From assembly GCF_024721175.1 (NCBI RefSeq), contig NZ_CP099399.1, positions 992,001 through 1,056,000 on the forward strand: a DNA stretch of 64,000 nucleotides. The letters run 5' to 3'. Shown here one piece after another: positions 9,236 to 18,324 of the stretch. This DNA is from Rhizobium sp. Pop5. Lineage in GTDB: Bacteria; Pseudomonadota; Alphaproteobacteria; Rhizobiales; Rhizobiaceae. A program made the position numbers and the translations under genes. Position 1 is the first letter of the stretch; every line of letters starts with the position of its first letter. The notes under the pieces are model-generated. The model saw only the letters and a program-made list of their open reading frames with translations, did not search any database and was not told where the DNA came from.

Positions 9236-10177
9236 ATGACACAAGAAGAAGATATTGCGGCAGAAGCCGCCGCCGAAACCAGTGGCCCGACGCATTCGGG
9301 CTTTGTCGCGCTGATCGGGCCGACCAATGCCGGCAAGTCGACGCTGGTGAATCGCCTCGTCGGCGCCAAGGTCTCGATCGTCAGCCACAAGGTGCAGACG
9401 ACGCGCGCGATCGTCCGCGGCATCGCGATTCACGACAACGCCCAGATCGTCTTCATGGATACGCCCGGCATCTTCAAGCCGCGCCGCCGGCTCGACCGCG
9501 CCATGGTGACGTCGGCCTGGGGCGGCGCCAAGGATGCCGATCTGATCATGCTCCTGATCGACAGCGAGCGCGGCCTGCGTGGCGATGCCGAAGCCATCCT
9601 CGAAGGCCTCAAGGAGGTCCAGCAGCCCAAAATCCTGGTGCTCAACAAGATCGACCGCGTCAATCGCGAGGATCTGCTGGCGCTGGCTGCCGCTGCCAAT
9701 GAGAAGATCGCCTTCGATCGCACCTTCATGATATCAGCCGAAAATGGCTCCGGCTGCGACGACGTTATGGACTATCTGGCGAACACACTTCCCGAAGGTC
9801 CCTGGTACTATCCGGAAGACCAGATTTCCGATCTGCCGATGCGCCAGCTTGCCGCCGAGATCACCCGCGAAAAGCTGTTTCTGCGTCTGCACCAGGAGCT
9901 TCCCTACTCATCGCATGTCGAAACGGAGAAGTGGGAAGAGCGCAAGGACGGCTCGGTGCGCATCGAGCAGGTGATCTATGTCGAGCGCGACAGCCAGAAG
10001 AAGATTGCCCTCGGCAAGGGCGGCGAAACCATCAAGGCGATCTCGACTGCCTCCCGCAAGGAATTGTCCGAGATTCTCGAGCAGCCGGTCCATCTCTTCC
10101 TGTTCGTCAAGGTTCGCGAGAATTGGGGCGACGATCCCGAACGGTTCCGTGAAATGGGTCTCGATTTCCCGAAATAG
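9236..10177 (+). CDS. era: GTPase Era
   Basis: 313 aa. It is an essential GTPase for 16S rRNA maturation and 30S assembly. Motifs in order: G1 GPTNAGKS (28-35), G3 DTPG, G4 NKID, and a C-terminal KH domain (KIALGKGGETIKAIS...). The ATG at 9236 was chosen; longer in-frame starts fall inside rnc. Residues 1-17 form a short acidic tail before the G domain. It is the last gene of the acpS-lepB-rnc-era run. Confidence 0.97.
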   Translation: MTQEEDIAAEAAAETSGPTHSGFVALIGPTNAGKSTLVNRLVGAKVSIVSHKVQTTRAIVRGIAIHDNAQIVFMDTPGIFKPRRRLDRAMVTSAWGGAKDADLIMLLIDSERGLRGDAEAILEGLKEVQQPKILVLNKIDRVNREDLLALAAAANEKIAFDRTFMISAENGSGCDDVMDYLANTLPEGPWYYPEDQISDLPMRQLAAEITREKLFLRLHQELPYSSHVETEKWEERKDGSVRIEQVIYVERDSQKKIALGKGGETIKAISTASRKELSEILEQPVHLFLFVKVRENWGDDPERFREMGLDFPK

Positions 10178-10327
10178 CCACGGCAAGGATTTCATCGGGC
10201 GGACGCCAGCCCCTTGTTTCCTTGGAAAAAACCCGCCCCGTTGCGGAACGAATCCAGCCTTTGCGCATTGCTTGCTCGACGGTGCGCCCAATGATGGGCC
10301 ACCGGTTTGCGCGACCGCAGGGCAGGT

Positions 10328-11080
10328 ATGACAACGTCGAAACCCATCCATTCTTTCAAGACGCCTTGCGAGCAATGTCCCTTGCGGCCGCTGCCGCATT
10401 TCAGGGAATTCAGCCGTGAGGAGCTGGAATTCGTCGCCCGGTTCAAGCGGGGCGAGCTTGCCGTCGATGCCGGCTCCACCATCCTCGTCGAGGGTGCGCA
10501 CAGCGCTCATCTTTTCACGGTGCTCGCCGGCTGGGGCTTTCGCTACAAGATGCTGGAGGACGGGCGCCGCCAGATCCTCAACTATATCATGCCGGGTGAT
10601 CTGATCGGCCTGCAGGGAACGATCGCCGGCGAGATGCAGCATTCCGTCGAAGCGCTTTCACCTGTTTCGCTCTGCGTCTTCGAGCGCGACAGGCTGATGA
10701 CGCTTTATAACAAGCACCCCTCGCTCGCCTTCGACATTACCTGGATCGCCGCGCGCGAGGAGCGAATGCTGGACGAGCATCTCCTGAGCATCGGCCGTCG
10801 CACGGCGCTGGAAAGAGCGGCCTATCTGATTGCCTTCCTCTTCGAACGCGGCCGGCAGCTTAATCTCTTCAATGGCCGCAAATTCATCCCCATTACCCAG
10901 CAGCATATTGCCGACACCCTCGGTCTTTCCATCGTCCACACCAACAAGACCTTGAAGAAACTTGGCGAACGCGGGTTGATCCGCTGGCAGGAGCGAGGGT
11001 GCGAGGTGCTGAATGGCGAGGAATTGATGGCGATTGCCGGCTGGGAAGGGCTTGGAGAAGGCAAACGCCCATTCATCTAG
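10328..11080 (+). CDS. Crp/Fnr family transcription regulator
   Basis: 250 aa. A cyclic-nucleotide-binding-type sensory fold (about 30-145) is followed by a winged helix (about 160-240) with the recognition region LGLSIVHTNKTLKKL. Cys14 and Cys17 (TPCEQCPLR) and Cys116 (SLCVFERD) align with three of the four iron-sulfur ligands of FNR; the third N-terminal cysteine is missing. It may therefore sense oxygen or redox state with a modified cluster, or not at all. It follows era after 150 bp. No FNR-type TTGAT-N4-ATCAA box was seen upstream. Confidence 0.85.
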   Translation: MTTSKPIHSFKTPCEQCPLRPLPHFREFSREELEFVARFKRGELAVDAGSTILVEGAHSAHLFTVLAGWGFRYKMLEDGRRQILNYIMPGDLIGLQGTIAGEMQHSVEALSPVSLCVFERDRLMTLYNKHPSLAFDITWIAAREERMLDEHLLSIGRRTALERAAYLIAFLFERGRQLNLFNGRKFIPITQQHIADTLGLSIVHTNKTLKKLGERGLIRWQERGCEVLNGEELMAIAGWEGLGEGKRPFI

Positions 11081-11410
11081 CGCATGTCGCCCAAATTATG
11101 TGGGGGGCCTTACGATCGAAACACGCAGAAAACCAGAGACTTACAGTGCGGAAAGCGATCCGAGCGATCGCGACGCCTTAGCCGGCCCGTTTCGTTATGT
11201 CTTTTTTAAATGCGCAATATCGGCGGGGAAAATAAGGTCGGCTGTCGTCTTTCCTCCGATCCTGATTCTTATCGACCGGGCGGAAAAATGTTCTACTCAA
11301 GAAATGGTGGCGGAATTCACCGGATACAGGCCATGCGGATACCAGAGGGTAATGATGTTGGCGATACGGCCGGGGCACTGCTGCAAGCGCCCGTCGAAAG
11401 GCTTGGAATC
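11081..11410. other. Intergenic region between the Crp/Fnr gene and the response regulator
   Basis: 330 bp without a gene I can support. It begins with GCGCATGTCGCCCAAA, which resembles the start of a short dispersed rhizobial repeat (see 32541-32604). The rest is of ordinary composition. An ATG at 11210 is in frame with the regulator but has no ribosome site and would add 67 unrelated residues. Confidence 0.4.
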
Positions 11411-11773
11411 ATGAGCGCGCTCCGTGTTCTGGTTCTGGAAGACAGTCTGATCATCGCGATGGAGGCGGAAGATATTCTGCGCCTGGCCGGTGTTGAGAGC
11501 ATCGATATCGTCGGCAGTCTTGAGCAGGCCAGAGCCGCAATCGCTGCGGAGACCTATGATTTCGCTCTCCTCGACGTCAATCTCGGCGAAGGCATGAGCT
11601 TCGGATTTGCCCGCCATCTTCTCGATGTCGGCATCCCTTTCGGTTTCGTCAGCGGCTATTCAGATCCCCGCGATTTCCCGTCCGACCTGCAGCACATACC
11701 GCTTCTGGTGAAGCCTTTCGACGAAAAGGCGATGGGAGAATTCCTGCAGAGACTTTTCCCGGCCGCAGCCTGA
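11411..11773 (+). CDS. Single-domain response regulator
   Basis: 120 aa, receiver domain only. Expected residues are visible: the acidic pair Glu10-Asp11 (VLVLEDSLIIA), phosphoacceptor Asp55 in LLDVNLG, the switch serine in GFVSGYSD and the lysine in LLVKPFD. With no output domain it probably acts by protein contact or phosphate transfer. The ATG at 11411 has GAAAGG upstream. The stop codon lies inside a 22-bp tandem repeat. No cognate kinase is adjacent. Confidence 0.85.
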   Translation: MSALRVLVLEDSLIIAMEAEDILRLAGVESIDIVGSLEQARAAIAAETYDFALLDVNLGEGMSFGFARHLLDVGIPFGFVSGYSDPRDFPSDLQHIPLLVKPFDEKAMGEFLQRLFPAAA

Positions 11774-11820
11774 CGCGGCCACGGCCGCAGCCTGACGCGG
11801 CCACGGCCGCAGCCTGACGG
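11761..11820 (+). repeat. 22-bp tandem repeat across a stop codon
   Basis: The unit GGCCGCAGCCTGACGCGGCCAC occurs twice in full (11761-11782, 11783-11804) and once in part (11805-11819). Each unit contains GCC TGA, so the regulator stop lies in copy one and is repeated in the later copies. GCGGCCACGGCCGC at each junction is an inverted repeat that could fold. Confidence 0.85.
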
Positions 11821-11903
11821 CGCGCACCGCTGCCAGAAGGGTTTCATGACATAAGGCAGCCCTTGCATTAGGATGGATTCGTCATCAGTAGGGACTTCTT
11901 TCG

Positions 11904-12674
11904 ATGCAATGGCAGGATCATGCGATCATTCTGGGCGTCAAGCGCCACGGCGAGACGAGTGTCATCGCCGAGGTGATGACGCGCGATCGCGGCCGCCATC
12001 TCGGCATGGTGCGTTCCGGCCGCTCGCGCGCCATGCAGCCGGTGTTGCAGCCGGGTAATGCGGTTGAGGTCATCTGGCGTGCCCGGCTGGACGAACATCT
12101 CGGGGAATTCCGCATCGAGCCGGTGACGCTGCGAGCCGCCCGTCTGATGGAAACCGCGACGGCCGTCTACGGAGTCCAGGCGATGGGCGCGCTGTTGCGG
12201 CTGCTGCCGGAGCGTGATCCGCATCCGCATCTCTTCGATGCGCTCGAAGTCATTCTCGATCATCTGCACAATCCGGTTGATGCCGGCGAGCTTTTCGTGC
12301 GTTTCGAACTTGCGGTGCTAAACGATCTGGGCTTCGGTCTCGATCTTGCCGAATGCGCTGCGACGGGCGTCCGTTCCGATCTCGTCTATGTCTCGCCGAA
12401 ATCCGGCCGCGCCGTCAGCCGCAGCGCCGGCGCCCCCTGGGCGGACAAGATGCTGCTCCTGCCGCCGTTCCTGGCCGCTGAAGGCAACCATGCGGCTGAT
12501 TTCGACAGCCTTGCAGCCGCATTCCGTCTGACGGGATTCTTTCTGCATCGCCATGTCTGCGAGCCGCGCGGCATTGAGGCCTCCGCAGCTCGGGAAGGCT
12601 TCGTTCAGGCGGCGCTCAAGGCGCTTAATCCAGCCTCGCGGACGCTTTCCAGCACAAACGGCATGTCCGCCTGA
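11904..12674 (+). CDS. recO: DNA repair protein RecO
   Basis: 256 aa. It loads RecA onto single-stranded DNA with RecF/RecR. The N-terminal OB fold is recognisable ([20 protein letters not shown], then [19 protein letters not shown]), with a helical C-terminal domain. It lies downstream of era, as in many alphaproteobacteria, here separated by two regulators. The ATG at 11904 gives the family's usual N-terminus. Confidence 0.95.
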   Translation: MQWQDHAIILGVKRHGETSVIAEVMTRDRGRHLGMVRSGRSRAMQPVLQPGNAVEVIWRARLDEHLGEFRIEPVTLRAARLMETATAVYGVQAMGALLRLLPERDPHPHLFDALEVILDHLHNPVDAGELFVRFELAVLNDLGFGLDLAECAATGVRSDLVYVSPKSGRAVSRSAGAPWADKMLLLPPFLAAEGNHAADFDSLAAAFRLTGFFLHRHVCEPRGIEASAAREGFVQAALKALNPASRTLSSTNGMSA

Positions 12675-12774
12675 CATTTGTTTTTTACGGCTGCAAAACA
12701 TCCTCCGGATTTGGCGGTTTACCCGCTGATGAGCGCTTCCTATGTCTTGGTGACTGCCAATCGAGGAGGACCTC

Positions 12775-13770
12775 ATGCTGACCAAGCCCGCATCACCGAC
12801 GACGATCACACTCTGGAACGGCCGCGAAATTCCGCGTCTCGGCATGGGATGCTGGGCGATCGGAGGCCCGTTCTTCGCCGGCGATACGCCGCTCGGCTGG
12901 GGCGATGTCGACGATAATGAATCGGTGGAAGCGATCAACCGCGCCATCGAGCTCGGCATCCGCTTCTTCGACACGGCCTCAAACTATGGCGCCGGTCATT
13001 CGGAAGAGGTGCTCGGCCGGGCGATCGGCAATCGTGACGATATCGCCATCGCCACCAAATTCGGCTTCGCCACCGATCCGGCAACGAAGCAGGCAATCGG
13101 CGCCTTCGCCGATGAGGCCTTCATCCGCCGCTCGGTCGAAACGTCGCTTCGCCGTCTCAAGCGAGACCGCCTCGATCTCCTCCAGTTCCACATCAACGAC
13201 TTTCCGCTGGAGCAGTCGGATGCCGTCTTCGACGTGCTGGAGGCGCTACGCGCCGAAGGCAAGATCGATGCTTTCGGCTGGAGCACAGATCATCCGGATC
13301 GCGCCGCCCGTCATGTCGGCCGCCAGGGCTTCGTCTCGATACAGCATACGATGAACGTCTTCGATCCCGTGCCGGAAATGATCGGGCTGATCGAGAGGGA
13401 AGATCTGATCTCCATCAATCGTGGGCCGCTGGCGATGGGGCTGCTGACCGGCAAGTTCACCGCCGACAAGGCGGTGGGCGCGAGGGATGTCCGGGGCGCG
13501 GCGCTCGACTGGATGGTTTATTTCAAGGACGGGCGCATGGCGCCGGAATTTGCCGCGAGGCTCGACGCCGTCCGCGACCTTCTGAGGTCGGGCGGCCGCA
13601 CGCTGACCCAGGGAGCGCTTGCATGGCTCTGGGCTCGCTCGCCGCACACCCTTCCGATTCCCGGGTTCCGCACCGTCGCTCAGGTGGAGGAAAACGCCGG
13701 CGCACTGGAAAAAGGACCGTTGTCGGTCGATGCCATGGCGGAGATCGACGCCGCGCTTGCCCGCGTCTGA
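12775..13770 (+). CDS. Aldo/keto reductase
   Basis: 331 aa. A TIM-barrel NAD(P)H-dependent oxidoreductase. The N-terminal LWNGREIPRLGMGCWAIGG, the catalytic Asp-Tyr segment FDTASNYGAGHSEEVLG and lysine in IATKFGF are visible, as is the late cofactor-binding region (IPGFRTVAQVEEN). The substrate cannot be named. The ATG at 12775 has a strong GAGGAGG ribosome site. It converges on the MOSC gene with a 5-bp gap. Confidence 0.92.
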   Translation: MLTKPASPTTITLWNGREIPRLGMGCWAIGGPFFAGDTPLGWGDVDDNESVEAINRAIELGIRFFDTASNYGAGHSEEVLGRAIGNRDDIAIATKFGFATDPATKQAIGAFADEAFIRRSVETSLRRLKRDRLDLLQFHINDFPLEQSDAVFDVLEALRAEGKIDAFGWSTDHPDRAARHVGRQGFVSIQHTMNVFDPVPEMIGLIEREDLISINRGPLAMGLLTGKFTADKAVGARDVRGAALDWMVYFKDGRMAPEFAARLDAVRDLLRSGGRTLTQGALAWLWARSPHTLPIPGFRTVAQVEENAGALEKGPLSVDAMAEIDAALARV

Positions 13771-13775
13771 CGGTC

Positions 13776-14633
13776 TCAGGCTGCGGTGCGGCGTTTGAGC
13801 GCCCAGCCTTCCGGTCTCGCTTCGACGACACGGACCGCGTCTCCGATCGAGATCCTGCCGATGCCGCGCGGCGTTGTGTTCCAGCCGAAGAGCGGGCCGG
13901 GCACACGCCGGTCTGCCGACATGCGGATGCGGCCCATGGCCGGCATTGGGTTTGCCACATCCCGCGATCCGGTCAATTGGTCCTGCGTCGTCATGATGCA
14001 GCGGGAGCAGGGTTTGACGAGATCGAAGCGGATGCCGGAGATCTCGATTGCCGCCCAGCGGTCCTCGGGCCACGCCTCGTCGATATCGATGACGATGTTC
14101 GGGCGGAATCTTTCCATGCCGACGCTGCCTTCGCCGTGGGCGGCGAGATCGGTGTTCAAAGCCTTAAGCGATCCGGTCGTCGTGACCAGGATCTGGTAGC
14201 CGTCGGTAAAGCTGACGGGCGTGCCGTCTCCGGCCCATTCGGCATTCGCCGTCCGCCGTGCCTGCCCGTCGAAGAACACTAGCCGCACCTCGCGGCCGAG
14301 CCACTCCGAAAGCTGCCGATTGCTCTCTGCATCGGCAATGGCGGCGCTGACGGTCGATTTCCACACGGTCACGTCCATACGTGTTTCGGCCTGTGGCGGC
14401 GGCACCGAGATGTCAGGCTTTCCATGCATCAGCAGTCGGAAGGCGCCCGGCTCCGGCCGCACATCGATGCGCGCGAGATCCGGCAATTCGCGCTGGGTGA
14501 TGAAATGCCCCTGCGCATCGGTAATCATCGCCCGCCGGTCGCCGGGAAGCCCATAGGCGTCTATGTCGGCGGCGGGCAGCGCAATGCCGCGGGCGCTCTT
14601 AAGAGGATAGATGAAGAGGTCGCTGATACGCAT
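13776..14633 (-). CDS. MOSC domain protein with MOSC N-terminal barrel
   Basis: 285 aa. The N-terminal beta-barrel domain (about 1-120; ISDLFIYPLKSARGIALP) is followed by a MOSC domain whose conserved cysteine is in KPCSRCIMT. Families of this layout (YcbX type) bind molybdenum cofactor and detoxify N-hydroxylated compounds. Ends in a basic tail. Downstream of the HD gene on the same strand (23-bp gap), so possibly cotranscribed. Confidence 0.9.
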   Translation of the reverse strand: MRISDLFIYPLKSARGIALPAADIDAYGLPGDRRAMITDAQGHFITQRELPDLARIDVRPEPGAFRLLMHGKPDISVPPPQAETRMDVTVWKSTVSAAIADAESNRQLSEWLGREVRLVFFDGQARRTANAEWAGDGTPVSFTDGYQILVTTTGSLKALNTDLAAHGEGSVGMERFRPNIVIDIDEAWPEDRWAAIEISGIRFDLVKPCSRCIMTTQDQLTGSRDVANPMPAMGRIRMSADRRVPGPLFGWNTTPRGIGRISIGDAVRVVEARPEGWALKRRTAA

Positions 14634-14656
14634 GCCATTCTCCTGAATTTCGTCCC

Positions 14657-15301
14657 CTAGATCTCGTCCATGAAGGCCGAGAGGAATTCGCGCAGGCTCT
14701 TATCGCGTGCCGCCGCCAGCCTGCGGCCGGTCTCAGTCTGGAATCCTTCCGCCAGTTTGAACAGCTTGGTCTGGAAGTGGTCAATGGCATAACGCTTGTC
14801 GTCGAGCGGACGGTTCTTCGCTGCCGGATCGAACGGATCATAGAGCCCCGATCCCAGTCGCCCGCCGATATAGAAGCAGCGTGCGGCGCCGACCATGCCG
14901 ATTGCGTCGAGACGATCCGCATCCTGCAGGATTTTCGCCTCCAGCGTTCGCGGCGCCACCCCGGCCGAGAAGCTGTGCGCGGTAATGGCATGGGCCGCAG
15001 CTTCGATATCCTCGTTGCTCCAGCCGAGTTTCAACAGGATTGCCGATGCCTTCTCCGCCGCCAGCGCCGATGCCTGTGCCCGCAACGGTGAATTCTTCTC
15101 GACGGCGACACAATCGTGCAGAAGCACGGAAGCGGCGAGAACGCGCCTGTCTCCGCCTTCTCCGGCATGGATGCGCATGGCGTTCCTGAAGACGCGCAGG
15201 ATATGGGCAAGGTCGTGCGAGCCATCGTCGCCTTCGGCCGCATGTGGGATCAGCGCCGCTGCGAGCGTTTCATGGGGAAAGAAAGCTTCGGCCTCGAACA
15301 T
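14657..15301 (-). CDS. HD domain phosphohydrolase
   Basis: 214 aa. The metal-binding HD motifs are visible: GSHDLAHILRVFRNA, then ASVLLHDCV, and later ILQDADRLDAIG. This matches the small YedJ-like HD family, whose substrates are unknown but probably phosphorylated nucleotides. The ATG at 15301 has AGGTGA 5-6 nt upstream; a longer in-frame ATG at 15379 lacks a ribosome site. No membrane segment. Confidence 0.88.
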   Translation of the reverse strand: MFEAEAFFPHETLAAALIPHAAEGDDGSHDLAHILRVFRNAMRIHAGEGGDRRVLAASVLLHDCVAVEKNSPLRAQASALAAEKASAILLKLGWSNEDIEAAAHAITAHSFSAGVAPRTLEAKILQDADRLDAIGMVGAARCFYIGGRLGSGLYDPFDPAAKNRPLDDKRYAIDHFQTKLFKLAEGFQTETGRRLAAARDKSLREFLSAFMDEI

Positions 15302-15473
15302 TGCATCACCTGTCATTGGAAACCGGTCTACCGACAAAACATCGGCCCGAACGCGGATATGGCTCTTAAGATGCGGCAACGAAGGCCTGCAGAACTTGAA
15401 GCCGATTGTGTAGCGGCTTGCCGTGCGAGTCGCAATCGAGCGCGATCCGTACCTTCAATCCCGAGAAGGCCCG

Positions 15474-17351
15474 TCACGCACCGTCCTTCGGCGGCAGCGA
15501 GAGAAGATGGGGCACATCACGCGCGGGTCTCGGGGGGCTGATGTGGTAGCCTTGGATTTCGTCGCATTCCTCGCATTCGAGCAGCGCCAGCTGCGCGGCC
15601 GTTTCGACGCCCTCCACGGTGACGCGCATGCCGAGTGCGTCGCCGAGCAGGATGATCGCGTGCATGATCGCATGCGCCTCCTTGTTGTCGACGACGTCGT
15701 TGACGAAGGATTTGTCGATCTTGATCTTGTCGAAGGGAAAGCTCGAAAGATAGCTCAGCGAGGAATAGCCGGTCCCGAAATCGTCCATCGAGATGCGGAT
15801 GCCGCGCTCCTTAAGCGCATGCAGGATCGGAAGCACCTCGTCGAGATTTTCCATCAGGACGCTCTCGGTGATTTCGAGCTCGAGCCGCGACGGCGTCAGC
15901 AAGGCGGCGGCAAGCGCCTCGCTGACGTCCTGCAGCAAGTCGCTGCCGCTGAACTGGATAGCTGAAACATTGACGGCGACCTTGATGTTTTCCGGCCATA
16001 GCGCTGCATCGTTGCAGGCGCGGTGCAGAACCCAGCGCCCGATATCGACGATGAGGCCGACCTCTTCCGCAAGCGGAATGAAATCCATTGGCGGCACGCG
16101 GCCGCGAATCGGGTGGTTCCAGCGGATCAGGGCTTCGAAGCCGCAGATGCGCCGCAGCGAAAGGTCGTAGAGCGGCTGGTAATGCAGCTCGAATTCCTCG
16201 TTCTCGACGGCGGCGCGGAGGTCGGCCTCAAGCGCGTGACGAAGTTGCATCTGCGCTTCCATCTCGCCGGTGAAGAAACGTTCGCGCTTGCGCCCGTCCG
16301 CCTTGGCGTGCGACAGCGCCACGGCAGCGTTCTTCAGCAGGATATCGGTTTCCTTGCCATCGTCCGGGGCGATTGCGATGCCCATGGAGACGCCGAGTTC
16401 CACCTCTTTCCCACCATGGAGGAATGGCTCGGAAAGCTCACGGCGGATCTGGTCGGCCAGCGCCGTCACGTTCCACGGCTGCTGCTTGCACGTCTGTAGA
16501 ATGGCAAATTCGTCCGAACCAAGCCGCGCCAGGGTGTTCTCCGAGCCGGCCGATGCGCGGATGCGCTCGGCAACCTGCTGCAGGATCTTGTCGCCGACCG
16601 AAACGCCCATCGTGTTGTTGATCGATTTGAACCGGTCGAGATTGAGGTGCACGAGTGCTATCTGCTCATCCGGCTTCCGCTCGGCGAGTGCCGCATCGAC
16701 CTGTTCGCGAAAATGGATGCGGTTCGGAAGTCCGGTCAGCGGATCGTGGTGGGCGAGATAGGTGATGCGCTCGGCCGCCTTTCGATCCTCGGTAATATCG
16801 GCGTGGATCGATATATTGCTGCCGTCGGAAAGGATGGTCACCATGCTCTGGATGATGCGGCCGTCCTCCATCAACCATTCGCGCTGGCGGAAACTGCCGC
16901 TTCTTGTGGTTGTCGGGAAGGGTTTCCTGCTCCGCCGGCGGGGCTTCGCACCAACGCTCTCCGTGCCGCGTATCTTCCCGATGAGATCGCCGATCGCAGC
17001 GCCTGGGAGGACATCTTCCCGTTTCAGGCCGAAGAGCTGACGGAAGCGGGTATTGGATAGGCTGAGCCGCTGGTCGGCGTCGAAGACGCTGAGGCCGAGC
17101 GGCAGATTGTTGAGAACGATCTCGAAGAGTTTCTTCTGCTCGTCGAATGCCTGGTTGACGGCGGAGACGTTGCCTCTCAACGCATGATTTTCCCTCAGCA
17201 GCGTTTCTGAGCTTCTTTCGATTTCGTCATAGTCGCTTTCGTAGCCGCGATAGGTCGCGATCACCAGCTCCATGAGACGCTCGGCATCGATTGATCCGTC
17301 GTCGCTAACCGCCTGGTTGCATTGCTGCCAGAAGAGAGCTTGGGCCTTCAT
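15474..17351 (-). CDS. GGDEF/EAL protein, probably a c-di-GMP phosphodiesterase
   Basis: 625 aa, no membrane segment. Order: coiled region (about 40-75), PAS-like domain (75-190, ending HADITEDRK), GGDEF (195-360), EAL (375-610). The EAL half is intact: Glu406 (EALIRW), Asn461, Glu493, Asp523-Asp524 (DDFGTG), Lys544, Glu580 and Gln600. The GGDEF half is degenerate: GSDEF at 278-282, Asn237 in place of the metal Asp, Asn246 for Asp and Val250 for His. It lacks an RxxD inhibition site. Phosphodiesterase is therefore the likely activity, with the GGDEF perhaps a GTP sensor. Confidence 0.92.
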   Translation of the reverse strand: MKAQALFWQQCNQAVSDDGSIDAERLMELVIATYRGYESDYDEIERSSETLLRENHALRGNVSAVNQAFDEQKKLFEIVLNNLPLGLSVFDADQRLSLSNTRFRQLFGLKREDVLPGAAIGDLIGKIRGTESVGAKPRRRSRKPFPTTTRSGSFRQREWLMEDGRIIQSMVTILSDGSNISIHADITEDRKAAERITYLAHHDPLTGLPNRIHFREQVDAALAERKPDEQIALVHLNLDRFKSINNTMGVSVGDKILQQVAERIRASAGSENTLARLGSDEFAILQTCKQQPWNVTALADQIRRELSEPFLHGGKEVELGVSMGIAIAPDDGKETDILLKNAAVALSHAKADGRKRERFFTGEMEAQMQLRHALEADLRAAVENEEFELHYQPLYDLSLRRICGFEALIRWNHPIRGRVPPMDFIPLAEEVGLIVDIGRWVLHRACNDAALWPENIKVAVNVSAIQFSGSDLLQDVSEALAAALLTPSRLELEITESVLMENLDEVLPILHALKERGIRISMDDFGTGYSSLSYLSSFPFDKIKIDKSFVNDVVDNKEAHAIMHAIILLGDALGMRVTVEGVETAAQLALLECEECDEIQGYHISPPRPARDVPHLLSLPPKDGA

Positions 17352-17793
17352 ACCGGCGCGTCTTCCAGGATAGCCGCGACGGCAGAAGGTGTCTTTTGAT
17401 GAACGTGCCTCATCGTGACGGACATGGAAATCCTTTCAAAACGCATGCAGAAATTGCTTTTCAAGAGGCTGAACTATCTGGTGATAATTCGCAGAGCCCA
17501 TTTTGTATGGGCCGAATTAATATTCGGTTGCAGCGCAGCGGTGATTACGCGTCGTTATAGGTTTGTTTTATATGTGTAAAATCGCTGAAATACTGGTTGG
17601 CGTTCTCTGGACGACACGCGCCGAAGGCTGAGTGAGGCGCGTTCCGTTACCCTTTGTCAATCATCGTTAATGGGAAGTTAACAACTAATTGACGCACTGC
17701 GCAAATCAGTTTAACCAGCGATTCAACACCTGATTTCTCACCTTCGTATTGCGTACAAACATCACCGGCAAAAGGCGGTGGATGGAGGTTTGT
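17352..17793. other. Divergent intergenic region, AT-rich
   Basis: 442 bp between the GGDEF/EAL and EF-hand genes, clearly richer in A+T than its neighbours. It holds a hairpin GCCCAT-TTTGT-ATGGGC (17496-17512), a nearby GAATTAATATTC inverted repeat (17514-17525) and one CtrA-like box (17667-17681). No coding frame is convincing. It should carry both divergent promoters. Confidence 0.5.
17667..17681. promoter_or_regulatory. CtrA-like box TTAA-N7-TTAA before the EF-hand gene
   Basis: TTAA TGGGAAG TTAA followed by C, an exact match to the TTAA-N7-TTAA(C) full CtrA site, 112 bp before the EF-hand gene start. Sequence match only. Confidence 0.4.
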
Positions 17794-18138
17794 ATGACCC
17801 GCACCACATCCGTTTCAAACACTTCATACGCGTATCTGGCAACACTGTCGCGGCTCGATTCCAACGGCGACGGCGTACTCAGTCGCGGTGAACGCGCTGC
17901 CGATGAGAGGCCTGGCATCATCAAGGAATTGTTGGATGACGACAATGCCAGCGACGCGACGCAGCCGAAATTCTCCGGCGGTCTTGTTGCATTGATGATG
18001 GATACACGTAACGGCGGCACGGCAAACAGCATCGCCGTTCCCTACCCGTTGCAACAGACCGCGCCGACATCAGGCGATCGATCGGACGATCTCTACCGCA
18101 ATACCTACGGCCAATTCGATTTCGACGCCGTCGCCTAA
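17794..18138 (+). CDS. EF-hand domain protein
   Basis: 114 aa. One canonical 12-residue calcium loop runs from Asp22 to Glu33 (DSNGDGVLSRGE), with ligands at positions 1, 3, 5, 9 and 12. A second acidic stretch (LLDDDNASD) is not a clear EF-hand. There is no signal peptide. The ATG at 17794 was chosen because GGAGG lies 5 nt before it; an earlier GTG/ATG would add 12-15 residues. Role unknown; perhaps a calcium sensor or buffer. A strong terminator follows. Confidence 0.75.
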   Translation: MTRTTSVSNTSYAYLATLSRLDSNGDGVLSRGERAADERPGIIKELLDDDNASDATQPKFSGGLVALMMDTRNGGTANSIAVPYPLQQTAPTSGDRSDDLYRNTYGQFDFDAVA

Positions 18139-18164
18139 GCGGCGTTTCGATCCGGGCGATCCGC

Positions 18165-18190
18165 AAGCCGGCCGTTTGGCCGGCTTTTCT
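18165..18190 (+). terminator. Intrinsic terminator of the EF-hand gene
   Basis: AAGCCGGCC-GTTT-GGCCGGCTT, a perfect 9-bp stem with a 4-nt loop, followed by TTCTCGTT. It lies 26 nt past the stop codon. Confidence 0.85.
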
Positions 18191-18324
18191 CGTTCGATAT
18201 TGGAATGATTTTCGGCGAGGTTATGCGCTCCGGAGCGCGCTGTCGCAGGCTCGATGCGCTTCCAGTCAGGAACACCTTCCGGGCTGATACGTTCAAGAGG
18301 ACAACCGGACGGAAGGAGATCTCC

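Noticed and set aside
11210..11773. An earlier start for the response regulator
   Set aside because: The added 67 residues have no likeness to receiver domains, and no ribosome site precedes them.
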